Notes under the pieces: generated by a model
Database searches by the model: none
Told to the model about the DNA's origin: nothing
Seen by the model: only the letters and a program-made list of their open reading frames with translations
Position numbers and translations under genes: made by a program
Part shown: in pieces, positions 37,410-49,444 of the stretch
Position numbering within the stretch: position 1 is the stretch's first letter
Layout: every line of letters begins with the position of its first letter
DNA from: Gonocerus acuteangulatus
Lineage: Eukaryota; Arthropoda; Insecta; Hemiptera; Coreidae
NCBI GenBank assembly: GCA_946811695.1
Contig: OX328124.1
Coordinates: 29,010,148 to 29,074,147 of the forward strand
Length of the DNA stretch: 64,000 nt
Reading direction: 5' to 3'

Positions 37410-38012
37410 CAGTGTTGGACAAAAATCATTCAGAATAATGAATAAATATCTTATTTCATTCTGAATAATGAAAATAATTTTTCATTCATTATTCAGCAAT
37501 TCAATGAATAACGTAAGTTTTTATTATTATTCATTATTGAATAACAATGATTTATTGAATGATTTTTTTAATTAAATTGATTTATTTGAGTGACTTTTTC
37601 GTTAAATACAAGTGATTTATTTTTACAATATTTTTTAATAAAAATGACTACGCTCATTAAAATTGCTCTTACTTTTAATGAGAATTATTTATTTAAGTGA
37701 GATTGTTTACTGAACTTTGAAGGAATCAATTTTTGTTGTTACATGAACCACGTTATTTAAAACGTATAAAACTAATGAATGAAGAATGAAAAATAATTAT
37801 TTTTTCATTAAATAAAAAAAAATCATTCAATGAATAACTGAATAAATTCTTATTCAATAAAAATTAATTCAATAATGAGCTATCCCTGTTATTCATAGAA
37901 TAAAAAATAAACCAGCAGATGAATAACTTATTCAATGAATAAATTCTTATTCAATAAAAAGTTATTTGAATGATTATTGAATAAAAAATGTATTGAATAA
38001 TGACCAACTCTG
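37410..38012. mobile_element. hAT-type MITE, nested in a SINE (603 bp)
   Basis: CAGTGTTGGACA at the left and TGACCAACTCTG at the right are the termini. Perfect 8-bp target duplications GTAGATAG lie at 37402-37409 and 38013-38020. Relative to the copies at 19688 and 27233 it lies in reverse orientation, with the same TTATTCA-word interior and about 80 bp less. Removing it and one duplication rebuilds the SINE body. Confidence 0.9.
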
Positions 38013-38080
38013 GTAGATAGCCTATCCCAAAAATCTATGTTATTTGTATGTGGACGTTAATATTTAAATAAAATGAAACA

Positions 38081-38638
38081 GTTGTTGAAAATTTTGTTTT
38101 AATCTTCATGGATCCTATCTGCCACAATTGTTCTTTATCCGGCGGGAAACTCAGGTCAGAATTGTAAAAAACGGTTGTTGAAAAATTTGTTTTAATCTTC
38201 ATGGATCCTATCTGCCACAATTGTTCTTTATCCGGCGGGAAACTCAGGTCAGAATTGTAAAAAACGGTTGTTGAAAAATTTGTTTTAATCTTCATGGATC
38301 CTATCTGCCACAATTGTTCTTTATCCGGCGGGAAACTCAGGTCAGAATTGTAAAAAACGGTTGTTGAAAAATTTGTTTTAATCTTCATGGATCCTATCTG
38401 CCACAATTGTTCTTTATCCGGCGGGAAACTCAGGTCAGAATTGTAAAAAACGGTTGTTGAAAAATTTGTTTTAATCTTCATGGATCCTATCTGCCACAAT
38501 TGTTCTTTATCCGGCGGGAAACTCAGGTCAGAATTGTAAAAAACGGTTGTTGAAAAATTTGTTTTAATCTTCATGGATCCTATCTGCCACAATTGTTCTT
38601 TATCCGGCGGGAAACTCAGGTCAGAATTGTAAAAAACG
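38081..38638 (-). repeat. Six-copy 93-bp tandem array, open as a 31-residue repeat
   Basis: Units start GTTGTTGAAAA at 38081, 38174, 38267, 38360, 38453 and 38546 and end at 38638. They look identical apart from the outermost. As 93 is divisible by three, the minus strand stays open for 185 codons (38592-38035), with the unit EQLWQIGSMKIKTNFSTTVF followed by YNSDLSFPPDK. I recognise no protein family. A non-coding satellite with an accidental open frame is the simplest reading. Confidence 0.9.
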
Positions 38639-39372
38639 GTTGAACGAGATCTTTAACCAGCAGAATCGGTCCACCTGGAGGGGGGAGTTTCCTCTGAGAT
38701 CAAATTAATAATATGTCCTTAACCGTGAAACGTTTTGTTATACTTTAACGGAACTTAGTGTATGATCAATATTATTTCTCTGTAGAGGGAATATCATGAC
38801 GTTCTGTTGCAATCCGGAGGTGCCGAAATTTCCATGTTTCAGCCCCCACAGGTTTCAAAAATACCTATGGCTCAAATTTGTATATTTACATATATTAGGC
38901 TGTTAGCTCTCTAGCTACTCCAGAAAGAGCCCTATTTTAATGAACTTTTGTAGGAAAATACGTTGTCTTATTGGAAAAGTAGAGATTGTTAACCAGCAAA
39001 CTCCGATAACTGGAACATTGTTTTTTTTACAGGTACATATTTTATAAGTTTAACAATGGGAGACGAATGAAACTACTTTCTGAAGGCAATATCTGTAACC
39101 ATTTACGAGAAAAGTGTAAAAAACTTGTTTTTCTAACTCATTTTCGGATTGGGTAATCAAAAACGATAGGTTTAGTTGAAAATTGTTCCACATTCATCCA
39201 AACTGATTTATTTAAATTTTTGTATCAAATATGGTATAAAAAGATCTCAAAAACAGTTTCGGAATCGTAGTATGTGTATGTTATCCATTCGATAGCTTAC
39301 TAAGTTCTCTACAATAATGTTTCTGAAGTAATTCTTTATGGGAAGTGTTGGTGTCGCTGCTTTGAACGGTTT
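38639..39372. other. Decayed Helentron-like sequence
   Basis: TTAACCAGCAGAATCGGTCC, a G-run and AACGGAACTTAGTGTATG resemble the internal units of the family-1 elements (for example 59283-59400), but no termini are visible. Confidence 0.4.
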
Positions 39373-39508
39373 TTAGCGCGGTTCCTCCCTCCCCCATAGG
39401 GAGGAACCCCGCTTATAAGGTTGATACAATGAAACAATCCGGAAATGCCGACAAGACAATTTCGCGTTTCAGAACCCCTAGAGACCGAAAATAACGGTGG
39501 TTCAAATT

Positions 39509-39512
<4 letters not shown>

Positions 39513-39573
<61 letters not shown>
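39513..39573. repeat. (TA)n microsatellite inside family-2 element
   Basis: Pure TA run. Its position inside the element mirrors that at 36198-36268. Confidence 0.95.
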
Positions 39574-39576
<3 letters not shown>

Positions 39577-42009
39577 TGTTCGCTCATTTCTGGCTTCCCT
39601 GATGGTCCGATTTTGATGAAATTTGGTACAAAAATCTGTCGTCCAATTTGAAAGGTCAAGTTCGTTAACCAGCAAAATCCGACCACTGGAAGATGGCGTT
39701 TGGGGCGAAATTCGCGCAAAAAAATCGTAACGCTTACGTTTTTGAGTTCATAAGCTTGTAAGTACTCTTTTTATAGGCTTCTTGGGCTAGGAAAACGAAT
39801 GGAACCATTTTCAAGGCGATCGCTTTAACCGTTTTCGAGAAAACTGAAAAAATAATTTTTGAATGCCGTTTTTGGTTTGGGTACTTAGAATCATGGGATT
39901 CAGTTGAAACATTTACTGCATCTTCTACTTTCATTAAAACTAATATGTTGAAATTTTGATTGCGTTTGGAGTTAAGGAAGGGTTAGAATAAAATATTTTA
40001 TTAACACACATAAAAAAGTTTTGGTAACTTTGTATACTTTCCTTAATATCTCGAAGAAGGTTGAGAATTTGGGAAACAGAAGAATACCATTAGAAAGCTT
40101 ACTAAATGCTCTACAAAACAGGTTCTAAAGAATGTTTTGATTAGGCGATGTCAATCGGAGAAATAAGTGCTTAAAACTTTAAAGTAATTGATGTCGCTTA
40201 TTCGAACTGTTCTTTTTGTCTTTGATTTTGATACTTAAAATTATGGGATTCAGTTGAAACATTTTTTGCATGTTTGAATTTCATCAACACTAATATGTTA
40301 AAATTTTGGTTACGTTTGGAGCTAAGGAAGGATTAGAATAAAATATTTTATTAACAGACATGAAATGTTTTGGGAACTTCGTATACATTCCCTAATATCT
40401 CGAAGACGGTTAGGAATATTGGTAAACGGAGGGTTACCATGCGAAAGCTTACTAAATGTTTTACAAAAAAGATTCTGAAACAATTTTTGGTTAGGCTATG
40501 TCAATCGGAGAAATAAGTGCTTAAACATTGAAGTAATTGGTTTCGTTTATTCGAACGGTTCTTTTTGTTTGTTTTTATTCCTTGTTATTTTTTAATTGCT
40601 TAAAGTTGGATAATGTATTTGACAATAAAACAGATTAATTAAAATAAGAAAAACAATTCATTGCCAAAAATATATCAGGCTGTACCGTATGAAATGTCAG
40701 TTTTGGATTTGTCGATTTCCTTCAAATGTCTTGAAACTGTCGAGGCTCCTACTCCGAGTTCTTTGGCATATTCCCTAGTGTTTTTAATTGCTTATAGTAG
40801 TCAAATGTATTTGTCAATAAAACAGGATACGTATAATTAGAATCAATATTTTGTTTGTTAGAATTCGAAGATGCCGTATGAATATCTAGATTACAGTACT
40901 GGTGTTGATTTCGTTCTTTAGAATTATTCTTGGTATTCCCTATATTCATCTGTTACCCATAGTTTTTTATTGTTAGTAGGTTTTTCTTATTGATTATAGA
41001 ATATAAATCTATTTGGCTATAAAACAGGATACGTAAAATTAGTGACAATATTTCGGAGATTTCTGAGCGAAATACTTTTAAGATTTTCTACCACCACGAA
41101 CGGCTTTTTTCCTCTATTTTTATCCACTAGATAGGCTTTATTTTGCATATTATTCTATATAAGTTTTATTCAGCAGGGGATTCTGATGAAATGTCGTGTT
41201 TTTGCTGTGGATTTTAAATACGATGTATCTAAGATTGGATAACATTAGCGAGTCTACATAGTTAAGAACCGACGACGGAGGTAGACATCTTGCTATGATT
41301 TAGTCTACATATGTATATTAAGTCCTAAATCCAAAAAATAAACTTCACAACGGTTAGATACTATGAGCGAATATGGCGGTTCAATGCCCGTAGAAACAAG
41401 GGGGCCGCAGGAAATTTACCTGCTAAGAGTTAATCCTCAAGAGCTGTAAATATACCCCAGGTATCTGCCGACACAAATACAAAGCCTAGGCGGAGAGCAC
41501 CCCAAAAACTCAGATCCAAACATAAGGTTATATAGTAAATATTCATAAAGACTACTTAGTTGTAAACCGATTCATCAATTAGCAATCAATAGTTTTCAAC
41601 AAAGGTTATATACTAAATATTGATAAAAAGTATTTAATTAGAAAAAAAAACAATATTCCACAAGACTTGTTTTTGGTCCATTTGTGTCTACTCCATAGAC
41701 TTAATTAGGTATATTATTCTATTGTACTTGGGCAACTAAACTTTGTTTTATTTTGTTAAATAAAGTTTTTTTTTCTTGACTTGTTATTCGTCAAGACTTT
41801 TATTTGTCCTTGTGTATTTACTAGATAGGCTTTATTCGGCATATTATTCTATATAGGCTATATTAGGCAAGGTATTCTACTCAATCTTGTGTACTTCTTC
41901 TTGATCCTTCTGTACATGGGCGTATATAAAAACAATTTCGGGGGGGGGGCTGAGACCATTTCCAGGGTATGCAATACTAAATATTTAGAGCTTGGAATAG
42001 TTTTAGGCA

Positions 42010-42021
42010 ACTAAAACGCTA
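42010..42021. repeat. SINE target-site duplication, left (12 bp)
   Basis: ACTAAAACGCTA recurs at 42218-42229, on the other side of the SINE. Confidence 0.85.
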
Positions 42022-42022
42022 C

Positions 42023-42058
<36 letters not shown>

Positions 42059-42217
42059 GGCGCATCTACATCTAGGTCATTAGCACATCCAGGGTGTAGC
42101 GAGGAATATTACCAGCGAGCCGTGGGATGATAAAATTCCTGCCGGAGGTTGGGAATCGAACCCACCATCTCCCGCTTATGAATCCAAGGCGCTAGCCATT
42201 AGACCACGGGAGACCCC
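42022..42217 (-). mobile_element. tRNA-derived SINE with poly(A) tail
   Basis: On the minus strand the head reads GTCTCCCGTGGTCTAATGGC, with an A-box-like TGGTCTAATGG and an exact B box GGTTCGATTCC. The anticodon-loop-like ATTCATAA suggests a Met-type tRNA ancestor. A body of about 90 bp ends in a run of 32 A (T on the plus strand, 42025-42056). A 12-bp target duplication flanks it. It sits inside the family-2 Helentron-like element and so is younger than that insertion. Confidence 0.85.
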
Positions 42218-42698
42218 ACTAAAACGCTATTACACGTAAAATAAAATATGTTTTATGAACTAAGTGATCTTATTTAATTTATTTTTAAGGGTTTTACGAG
42301 AAGTTTTTATCATCAATTCAAAATTTCGGGAGGGGCTGCAGCCCCCCCCCCTCATATACGCTCATGCTTCTGTATCCTCTGGAAAGGCTTTATTAGGCAT
42401 ATTTTGTATTGATTTATAGAGCTTTGCTTTAGAGTGAGAGCCAGATTCTGTAATTTCCGCTTCTGTGTAAAAGTTAGCTACTGTCGGTGTCCCTGACGCC
42501 TTAATATCACTTTTATTCGAGATGTTCGAGAGGATTTTGACAATTTTCACGAGATATATAAAAAAAAAAATAAGTTTATTTCTTTTCTAAGCTTATCAAA
42601 TGGCACTAGGGACATGAACGGAACCGCGCTAAGATGCTGCAGTTCCTGCGAGTCGGACTTTTTTTGTCTGTTCCTCAGTTTTGTATTGCTTATAGCTT

Positions 42699-43850
<1,152 letters not shown>

Positions 43851-44072
43851 TTTGTAATTTATTTTAGTAAAATTGCCTGTAAAACAAGATAATTAAATTG
43901 AGATATAACTATTGAGTGAGTAATTTCCACTAATGTAAGTTTTGTGTGCATGATTCCTAAAGATTTCACATTTCCTTAAGACTATATTAGAGTAATTGTT
44001 CAAAGGTTTCACAAAATATTAAGTATATCTGTCTCAAGCTTTCCAAAAGACACCAGGGGTAAGATTTCTGTT

Positions 44073-44105
<33 letters not shown>

Positions 44106-45220
44106 TTTCTCGTTTTGTAGATTTGGTTTCAGATTTTAATGAGCCATTATGGAATAATAATGTAAAGTTTTAATTAGCTAATTACAAGGTATGTAGCCGT
44201 GTAGCTTCATAAGTCATTACGTACCTTCACGTTACGGGGAACGTGATCCGAAGGTTGCGCTACAAAGCCGTAAACGTAATACAGCTCACGAAGTAGAAAT
44301 ACAACTTTTCTCCGACATCATTGTTATTAATATTAGTTTTTTTTTCTATCTTTTCTCAGGACACTGTTTGTTTCCGGGTGAATGTTGTGAAGGGAATGAG
44401 GGATTTCTAAACATTCTCACTATAAAGATCATTGAAAGAAAAAGATTTTCTTTATTTGTTTTAAGTGCTAAAGGCAACTCCATTGTAAAATCATGTGCTT
44501 ATAAGTAAATATTTCCGTAACGCAGGAGCTAGCATAACTAAGCATATTCCCCAGCTATGCTATTGTTGAAGCATGGGCTAAACTAATCTACAAAATAGAA
44601 AAGTTTCACATATAATTTTGCTTTTTATATATATTTTACAAAGAACTGATTCAAATATTAATCTTTTATTTAATTTGGTTTGGGAGAAAAACGCAACATT
44701 TTGTGGAACGATCTTGTTTTTGTTTTGTTGTTTTTTTACAAGAAAAGTGACCCACCTTTTGTTTAACCTTTGATTTTAGGACAATGTGCTTTACAAAGGA
44801 CAATGCTTTACATATGACCGGCTAATCTAGATATAATCTAAATAGTATTACAAGATACTAAAAAACAAATTATTTATCAACTTGATATTAAATAATATAA
44901 AACATCTAATAACAAGCAGTAGAAAAAAGAAGATGTAAAAGCAGTACAAATTATATACAGACTAGCGGATAGCTAAATTTATTATCCAATAAATTAATAA
45001 TTTTAGATTTTTTAATAACTTTATACATCTAACATGGTTTGGTAAACATGTTATTGAATCTACATTTTTATCCCATGAATAAGAGCATATTCATTGTGAC
45101 TAAAAGGGAAATCTTCTTTTTACTAATTTTTATTCGTTTAATAAATTAAATTCAGTGTACTTATTGTTCAAGATACGAAACACAAAATAAATAAAATCAA
45201 CATGTTACTGCCTAAAACAA
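43851..45220. other. No recognised gene; a possible Helentron-like 5' end
   Basis: TCCGTAACGCAGGAGCTAGC at about 44514 followed by ATAACTAAGCATATTCCCC resembles the family-1 5' end in plus orientation. No partner 3' end was identified. The hairpin CACGTT-ACGGGG-AACGTG lies at about 44230-44250. Confidence 0.35.
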
Positions 45221-45234
45221 TGGAAATTTATAAA
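45221..45234. repeat. SINE target-site duplication, left (14 bp)
   Basis: TGGAAATTTATAAA recurs at 45588-45601. Confidence 0.85.
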
Positions 45235-45587
45235 AAAAAAAAAAAAAAATCAGTCCCGTAACAGGCCACAAGGGCCCTGAGGGGCAGATACTATAGAGGT
45301 ATCTGATTCATGACCATACGGCACACTATGGAGATAGTGTGGTCAGTACTATGCTCCGGCCGCCTGATTTCCCCCTTGGCTGCTTCGACTGCTAGAGTCA
45401 TTAACACCAACCAAGGTACCCATTATTAAATTAATTAAAGGCTGGGTTGGCCTAGGGACGGTCAGGGAGGCCGAATTCAAACCATGAACGAAGACACTAG
45501 AAAAAATCATTAGTGCTTGCTCGGGATTTGAACTCAGGCCTCCAGCTTATTAGTCCCGTGCTCTACCACTGAGCTAACCTCGCCCCC
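45235..45587 (-). mobile_element. tRNA-derived SINE (Ile-type head) with a 3' poly(T)
   Basis: On the minus strand the head is GGCGAGGTTAGCTCAGTGGT, with the A-box-like TTAGCTCAGTGG and the B box GAGTTCAAATCCC. The anticodon stem-loop GGACTAATAAGC is close to tRNA-Ile(AAT). A body of about 270 bp includes GAATTCGGCCTCCCTGACC. The 3' end is a run of about 16 T on the element strand (A on the plus strand, 45235-45249). A 14-bp perfect target duplication confirms the limits. A related copy lies at 54225-54398. Confidence 0.85.
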
Positions 45588-45601
45588 TGGAAATTTATAA
45601 A

Positions 45602-47055
45602 TTACTCTCAAATGTAATGTTCATTACATGAAAATCAGAACACTCTAAAGTCCAGGCCTCGCGCATCTTTAGCTTCTTGTAAAATTTCCCAATGTTTAAA
45701 GGCACGTTTCAAACGTATAATTTATTATCCGAGGGTCACATTTTTGAATCAGCTGTTCTTTCATTATGTTTCATAGGTCTCCATTTCATAAAAAAATACT
45801 TAGTCTTGATTATTTTTTTTTCTTTATGAGCAAGTTATAAGCATTTGCACGTCTGAACTTCTTCTTCACGTCAGGTACAGATATGTAGATTGAGTTTACA
45901 CAAGTTTAAGTTCCTCACAAGTTACCCATACATTTTTCTAGTTCCTTTGCAAGAAAATTACATAACGACCGGTATGAGAAAATAATAATTTGCTTCTTCT
46001 GGAGTAAACCTCCTTCCAAATGCTCAAGACATCATTCACTCTGCTAATTCATCTATCGTGAACTATTGATTACTAAATTATTTTATTATTTTGAATAATT
46101 TCCTTAATAGAATGATCACCATTTCCGTGGAGGTCTCTAGGAAAATAAGTGAAAAACAACATAAACGACTAGATAATTTCAAATATAAATTAGCAATAAG
46201 AAGGCAAAAAAGTCTATAAAGTAATGGACTATTAAGAAGATCTTAATTGTAAGCTTCTTTGAAATAATGGACAACTAACACTAACGAAATAGTTTTATAA
46301 CCAAATGGTGGAATAAAAAAAAAATTAAAATAGGTAAATAACTATTTTTGCAAGTACGACAAAATAAATAAAAGTTGAATTATAATTTTAAATAATTCAG
46401 AATTTTTCTTTGTAGCTAAAAGAAATTGCGACCCCGTCTTCCTGCATGGTGTGGGGTTCCTGTACCATTCAGGGCCAACACCTAAACCTTTTCCCACCAC
46501 ACAAGGAAGCAAGGGCACACACATTTCTGGTTTTAAGGCTCCTTTCAAAAACCAATAGACTGTCATACTTATGAGAGGTTTTCTCAAGATGTTTGGATCC
46601 TTCGCTTGTTTAAAGCAGTGTTTCCCAGCCTGCGATACAACCAACAACGGTTGTACGCGTGGTTGTTCGTACAGGAAAAATACTTCAATTATGGTCTGTA
46701 GACCATTACAGTTACTAATTTACAGGCTAAATCTCCTAACTATCTAAGGGACAATATTTTAAATGCATTTGTTGCTTCACTAATCTATTTTTTTATATAA
46801 GTAACATATTCGGCCCCACAGTTGTCAGAACTTGGTTGATCGAAACATACAAAGTGTCTCGCTGCTGTGGATAAACAAATGAAGGTGCCTGTCCTGATGG
46901 ATGTAAAACTTTCTCGTTTCTGATATCTATTTATTTATTTAAGAGCTCGCGAAAGTGGCGATTCACTCTTTTCCAAATGTTGAAGGAAAGAAACCACTGA
47001 CAAATATTTATAGAATTAAAAATTTTAGATATTGAATTATTTTAAAATAGGGAGT
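45602..47055. other. No recognised gene
   Basis: A 101-codon minus frame at 46342-46647 has no motif I recognise. The rest is AT-rich. Confidence 0.4.
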
Positions 47056-47067
47056 TATTATTTCTAG

Positions 47068-48547
47068 GGGCAGAACTATATGCTATCCTCCTTGCACTGA
47101 TCATTACTCCAAATACACATCATAAACACATTATCATTTTCAGTGACTCGTTGGGCTCGCTGCAATGTCTCCAAAATATGTATACTGGCCACCCCATATG
47201 CACCGAAATAAAAGATAAAATAAATGACTTACAGACAACAGGAAAACATATAACACTATCATGTCTGCCTGGACATAAAGACCTTGGACAAAATACGACA
47301 GCTGACAGGCATAATAGACTTCTGACAGAAGAACAGACATACCAACATATAACACTATCATGGCTGCCTGGACATAAAGACCTTGGACAAAATACGACAG
47401 CTGACAGGCATGCTAGACTTGTGACAGAAGAACAGACATACCAACATATAACACTATCATGGCTGCCTGGACATAAAGACCTTGGACAAAATACGACAGC
47501 TGACAGGCATGCTAGACTTGTGACAGAAGAACAGACATACCAACATATAACACTATCATGGCTGCCTGGACATAAAGACCTTGGACAAAATACGACAGCT
47601 GACAGACATGCTAGACTTGTGACAGAAGAACAGACATACCAACATATAACACTATCATGGCTGCCTGGACATAAAGACCTTGGACAAAATACGACAGCTG
47701 ACAGACATGCTAGACTTGTGACAGAAGAACAGACATACCAACATATAACACTATCATGGCTGCCTGGACATAAAGACCTTGGACATAATACGACAGCTGA
47801 CAGACATGCTAGACTTGTGACAGAAGAACAGACCTACCAACATATAACACTATCATGGCTGCCTGGACATAAAGACCTTGGACAAAATACGACAGCTGAC
47901 AGACATGCTAGACTTGTGACAGAAGAACAGACATACCAACATATAACACTATCATGGCTGCCTGGACATAAAGACCTTGGACAAAATACGACAGCTGACA
48001 GGCATGCTAGACTTGTGATAGAAGAACAGACATACCAACATATAACACTATCATGGCTGCCTGGACATAAAGACCTTGGACAAATACGACAGCTGACAGG
48101 CATGCTAGACTTGTGACAGAAGAACAGACATACCAACATTTTGAACTATTTCACAAAGATTTTACTCGACATACTACCAGAATCATACTAGACAAATGGC
48201 GACTTGATTGGCATACTGTGACTGACAATAAACTAAGGACTATTAAAACGACTATTACAGACTGGTCATCTTCGTACAGGAGCTCACGCCGAGAAGAAGT
48301 AGTCCTTGCGAGGCTAAGAATCGGCCATACACGCATTACCCACGAGTACCTGATGTCAAAAACGGACAAACCCAAATGCACGACTTGTAACACAGATCTT
48401 ACTGTAAAACATATTCTAACAGACTGTCGGTTACGGCATAACTTGGACATTCCTCATGACCTGACAGACATACTTTCTGAAGGCAGCCATTATATTAACA
48501 CAATATTGACATATTTAAAAAACACTAACATGTACGGTAAAATATAA
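47068..48547 (+). pseudogene. LINE polyprotein C-terminus: RNase H with nine-fold 33-residue repeat, then CCHC knuckle
   Basis: The reading frame enters at about 47068 with GAELYAI (catalytic Glu). It passes IIIFSDSLGSLQCL (catalytic Asp) and reaches the segment HITLSWLPGHKDLGQNTTAD, which carries the RNase H His and last Asp. That 99-bp segment is repeated nine times. The first unit reads SCLPGH in place of SWLPGH. Unit nine lacks one A, so the frame shifts and coding continues from about 48113 with FHKDFTRHTTRIILDKW, ARLRIGHTRITHEYL, the knuckle CTTCNTDLTVKHILTDC and the end of the protein at 48547. Such an enzyme should not fold normally. Confidence 0.88.
47247..48136 (+). repeat. Nine-copy 99-bp tandem array inside RNase H
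   Basis: Units start CATATAACACTATCATG at 47247, 47346, 47445, 47544, 47643, 47742, 47841, 47940 and 48039. The first differs most, and the last is 98 bp because of a one-base deletion (GGACAAATACG against GGACAAAATACG). Internal units differ by single bases. One reads CATAATACG and one has GTGATAG for GTGACAG. Confidence 0.97.
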
Positions 48548-48894
48548 TACATAACCATAAGAATCTATTTCACATTTTTTGCAATAATAATGAAATCTAA
48601 TTCACTCTATTAATTAAATAAACACATCATTCATGCTAATTGTATTTAATTATTTTTCTTTATACATATTTCTATTTAATTTTTGTTTCCTTTACGATCT
48701 ATACCTCATACATACATACTTATATCATTGTCTGTAGCAACTACTGTTTTGGAGTGTCATCGTTAAGTTCAACACCTGCATCAGCTTAATACAGGAAATT
48801 AAATGCTCTTCGCTTTAGATGCGGAGCATCATCATCAATAAATAAATAAATAAAATAGGAAGTAAGTAAGATCCACGTGTATAATATATATGTG

Positions 48895-48897
<3 letters not shown>

Positions 48898-48952
<55 letters not shown>

Positions 48953-48953
48953 C
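48898..48953. repeat. (TA)n microsatellite
   Basis: TA run with a TACATA interruption, just beyond the LINE tail. Confidence 0.95.
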
Positions 48954-49099
48954 ATATACCAATAAGAATAAAAATATATACTAAACGAATATTCCTAGCA
49001 AATTTTTTTGTACATTTTGATTTTAAAATACTGTGCCATTTACTTTACTTCGCGGTAAGTTATACATGTTTTTATAAATTTTACAATTTGTTTCTGTTG

Positions 49100-49265
49100 A
49101 ATGTAACTGTACATTTGATGTAACCTTTGAGGTGGATGATTATTGTGTTCAGGTGTGGACTGTCATCCGTCAAAAGTTCGTTCATGTCATGAGGTAGATT
49201 TAATCTGTCTCGTTCTGTTTCGTTTATAGTTAGTTTTCTGATATCTGTAGAAATTACTTCTGCCA
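49100..49265 (-). pseudogene. C-terminal relic of a LINE related to 47056-48851
   Basis: The minus strand reads DRLNLPHDMNELLTDDSPHL then NTIIIHLKGYIK. This aligns with HNLDIPHDLTDILSEGSHYI / NTILTYLKNTNMYGK at the end of the neighbouring LINE. Only the last 40-50 codons remain. Confidence 0.65.
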
Positions 49266-49283
49266 ACCACTATTTTTCACCAT

Positions 49284-49444
49284 ATTCGCCAGAATATCAT
49301 CATCATCATACGTGGCACGACGTCCCGTCGCCGAGACTGGGCCTCCTCAAAGAGCCTCCGCCAGTTGGCTCTGTCTTCTGCTGCAGCTCTCCAGTTCCTA
49401 ACGCCAAGCAGAGTTCTGGCATTCGCCAGAATATAGTTGTTAAA
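49284..49444 (-). mobile_element. Very short LINE 3' insertion with (ATG)n tail
   Basis: ATTCGCCAGAATAT occurs at 49284-49297 and 49431-49444 as a 14-bp target duplication around about 133 bp. On the minus strand the insert is open and reads ARTLLGVRNWRAAAEDRANW followed by RRLFEEAQSRR, a closing motif common in RTE/Rex-type LINE proteins. It then runs into an ATG repeat tail (CATCATCATCAT on the plus strand). It is a severely 5'-truncated retrotransposition product. Confidence 0.8.

Larger units (their letters stand above)
39373..42657 (-). mobile_element. Helentron-like non-autonomous element, family 2, copy b
   Basis: On the minus strand the 5' end is TCCGACTCGCAGGAACTGCA from 42657, with TTAGCGCGGTTC at about 42632-42621. 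The 3' end is the GGTTCCTCCCTATGGG... hairpin and GCGCTAA closing at 39373. It is inverted relative to copy a, and the two are closely similar over the 3' kilobase. The copy has been enlarged by the SINE at 42022-42217 and probably by other insertions (40580-42000 includes short direct repeats of an AATTGCTTATAGTAGTCAAA type). The (TA)n tract is at 39513-39573. No transposase coding. Confidence 0.72.
47056..48851 (+). mobile_element. 5'-truncated LINE with amplified RNase H segment
   Basis: It starts within RNase H (GAELYAILLALI, FSDS) and runs through the nine-copy repeat, the C-terminal domain and a 3' UTR to an AATA-repeat tail at about 48835-48851. TAAAATAGGGAGT before it (47043-47055) and TAAAATAGGAAGT after the tail (about 48851-48863) form a likely 13-bp target duplication with one mismatch. 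RT and endonuclease are absent. The RNase H plus CCHC tail places it in the Jockey/I group broadly. Confidence 0.75.

Noticed and set aside
42140..42216. tRNA gene
   Set aside because: Both promoter boxes are present, but the sequence is the head of a SINE with body, poly(A) tail and target duplication. Likewise the heads at 45.5 and 54.2 kb.
47834..48139. Minus-strand 101-codon repeat frame
   Set aside because: Antisense of the RNase H tandem array.
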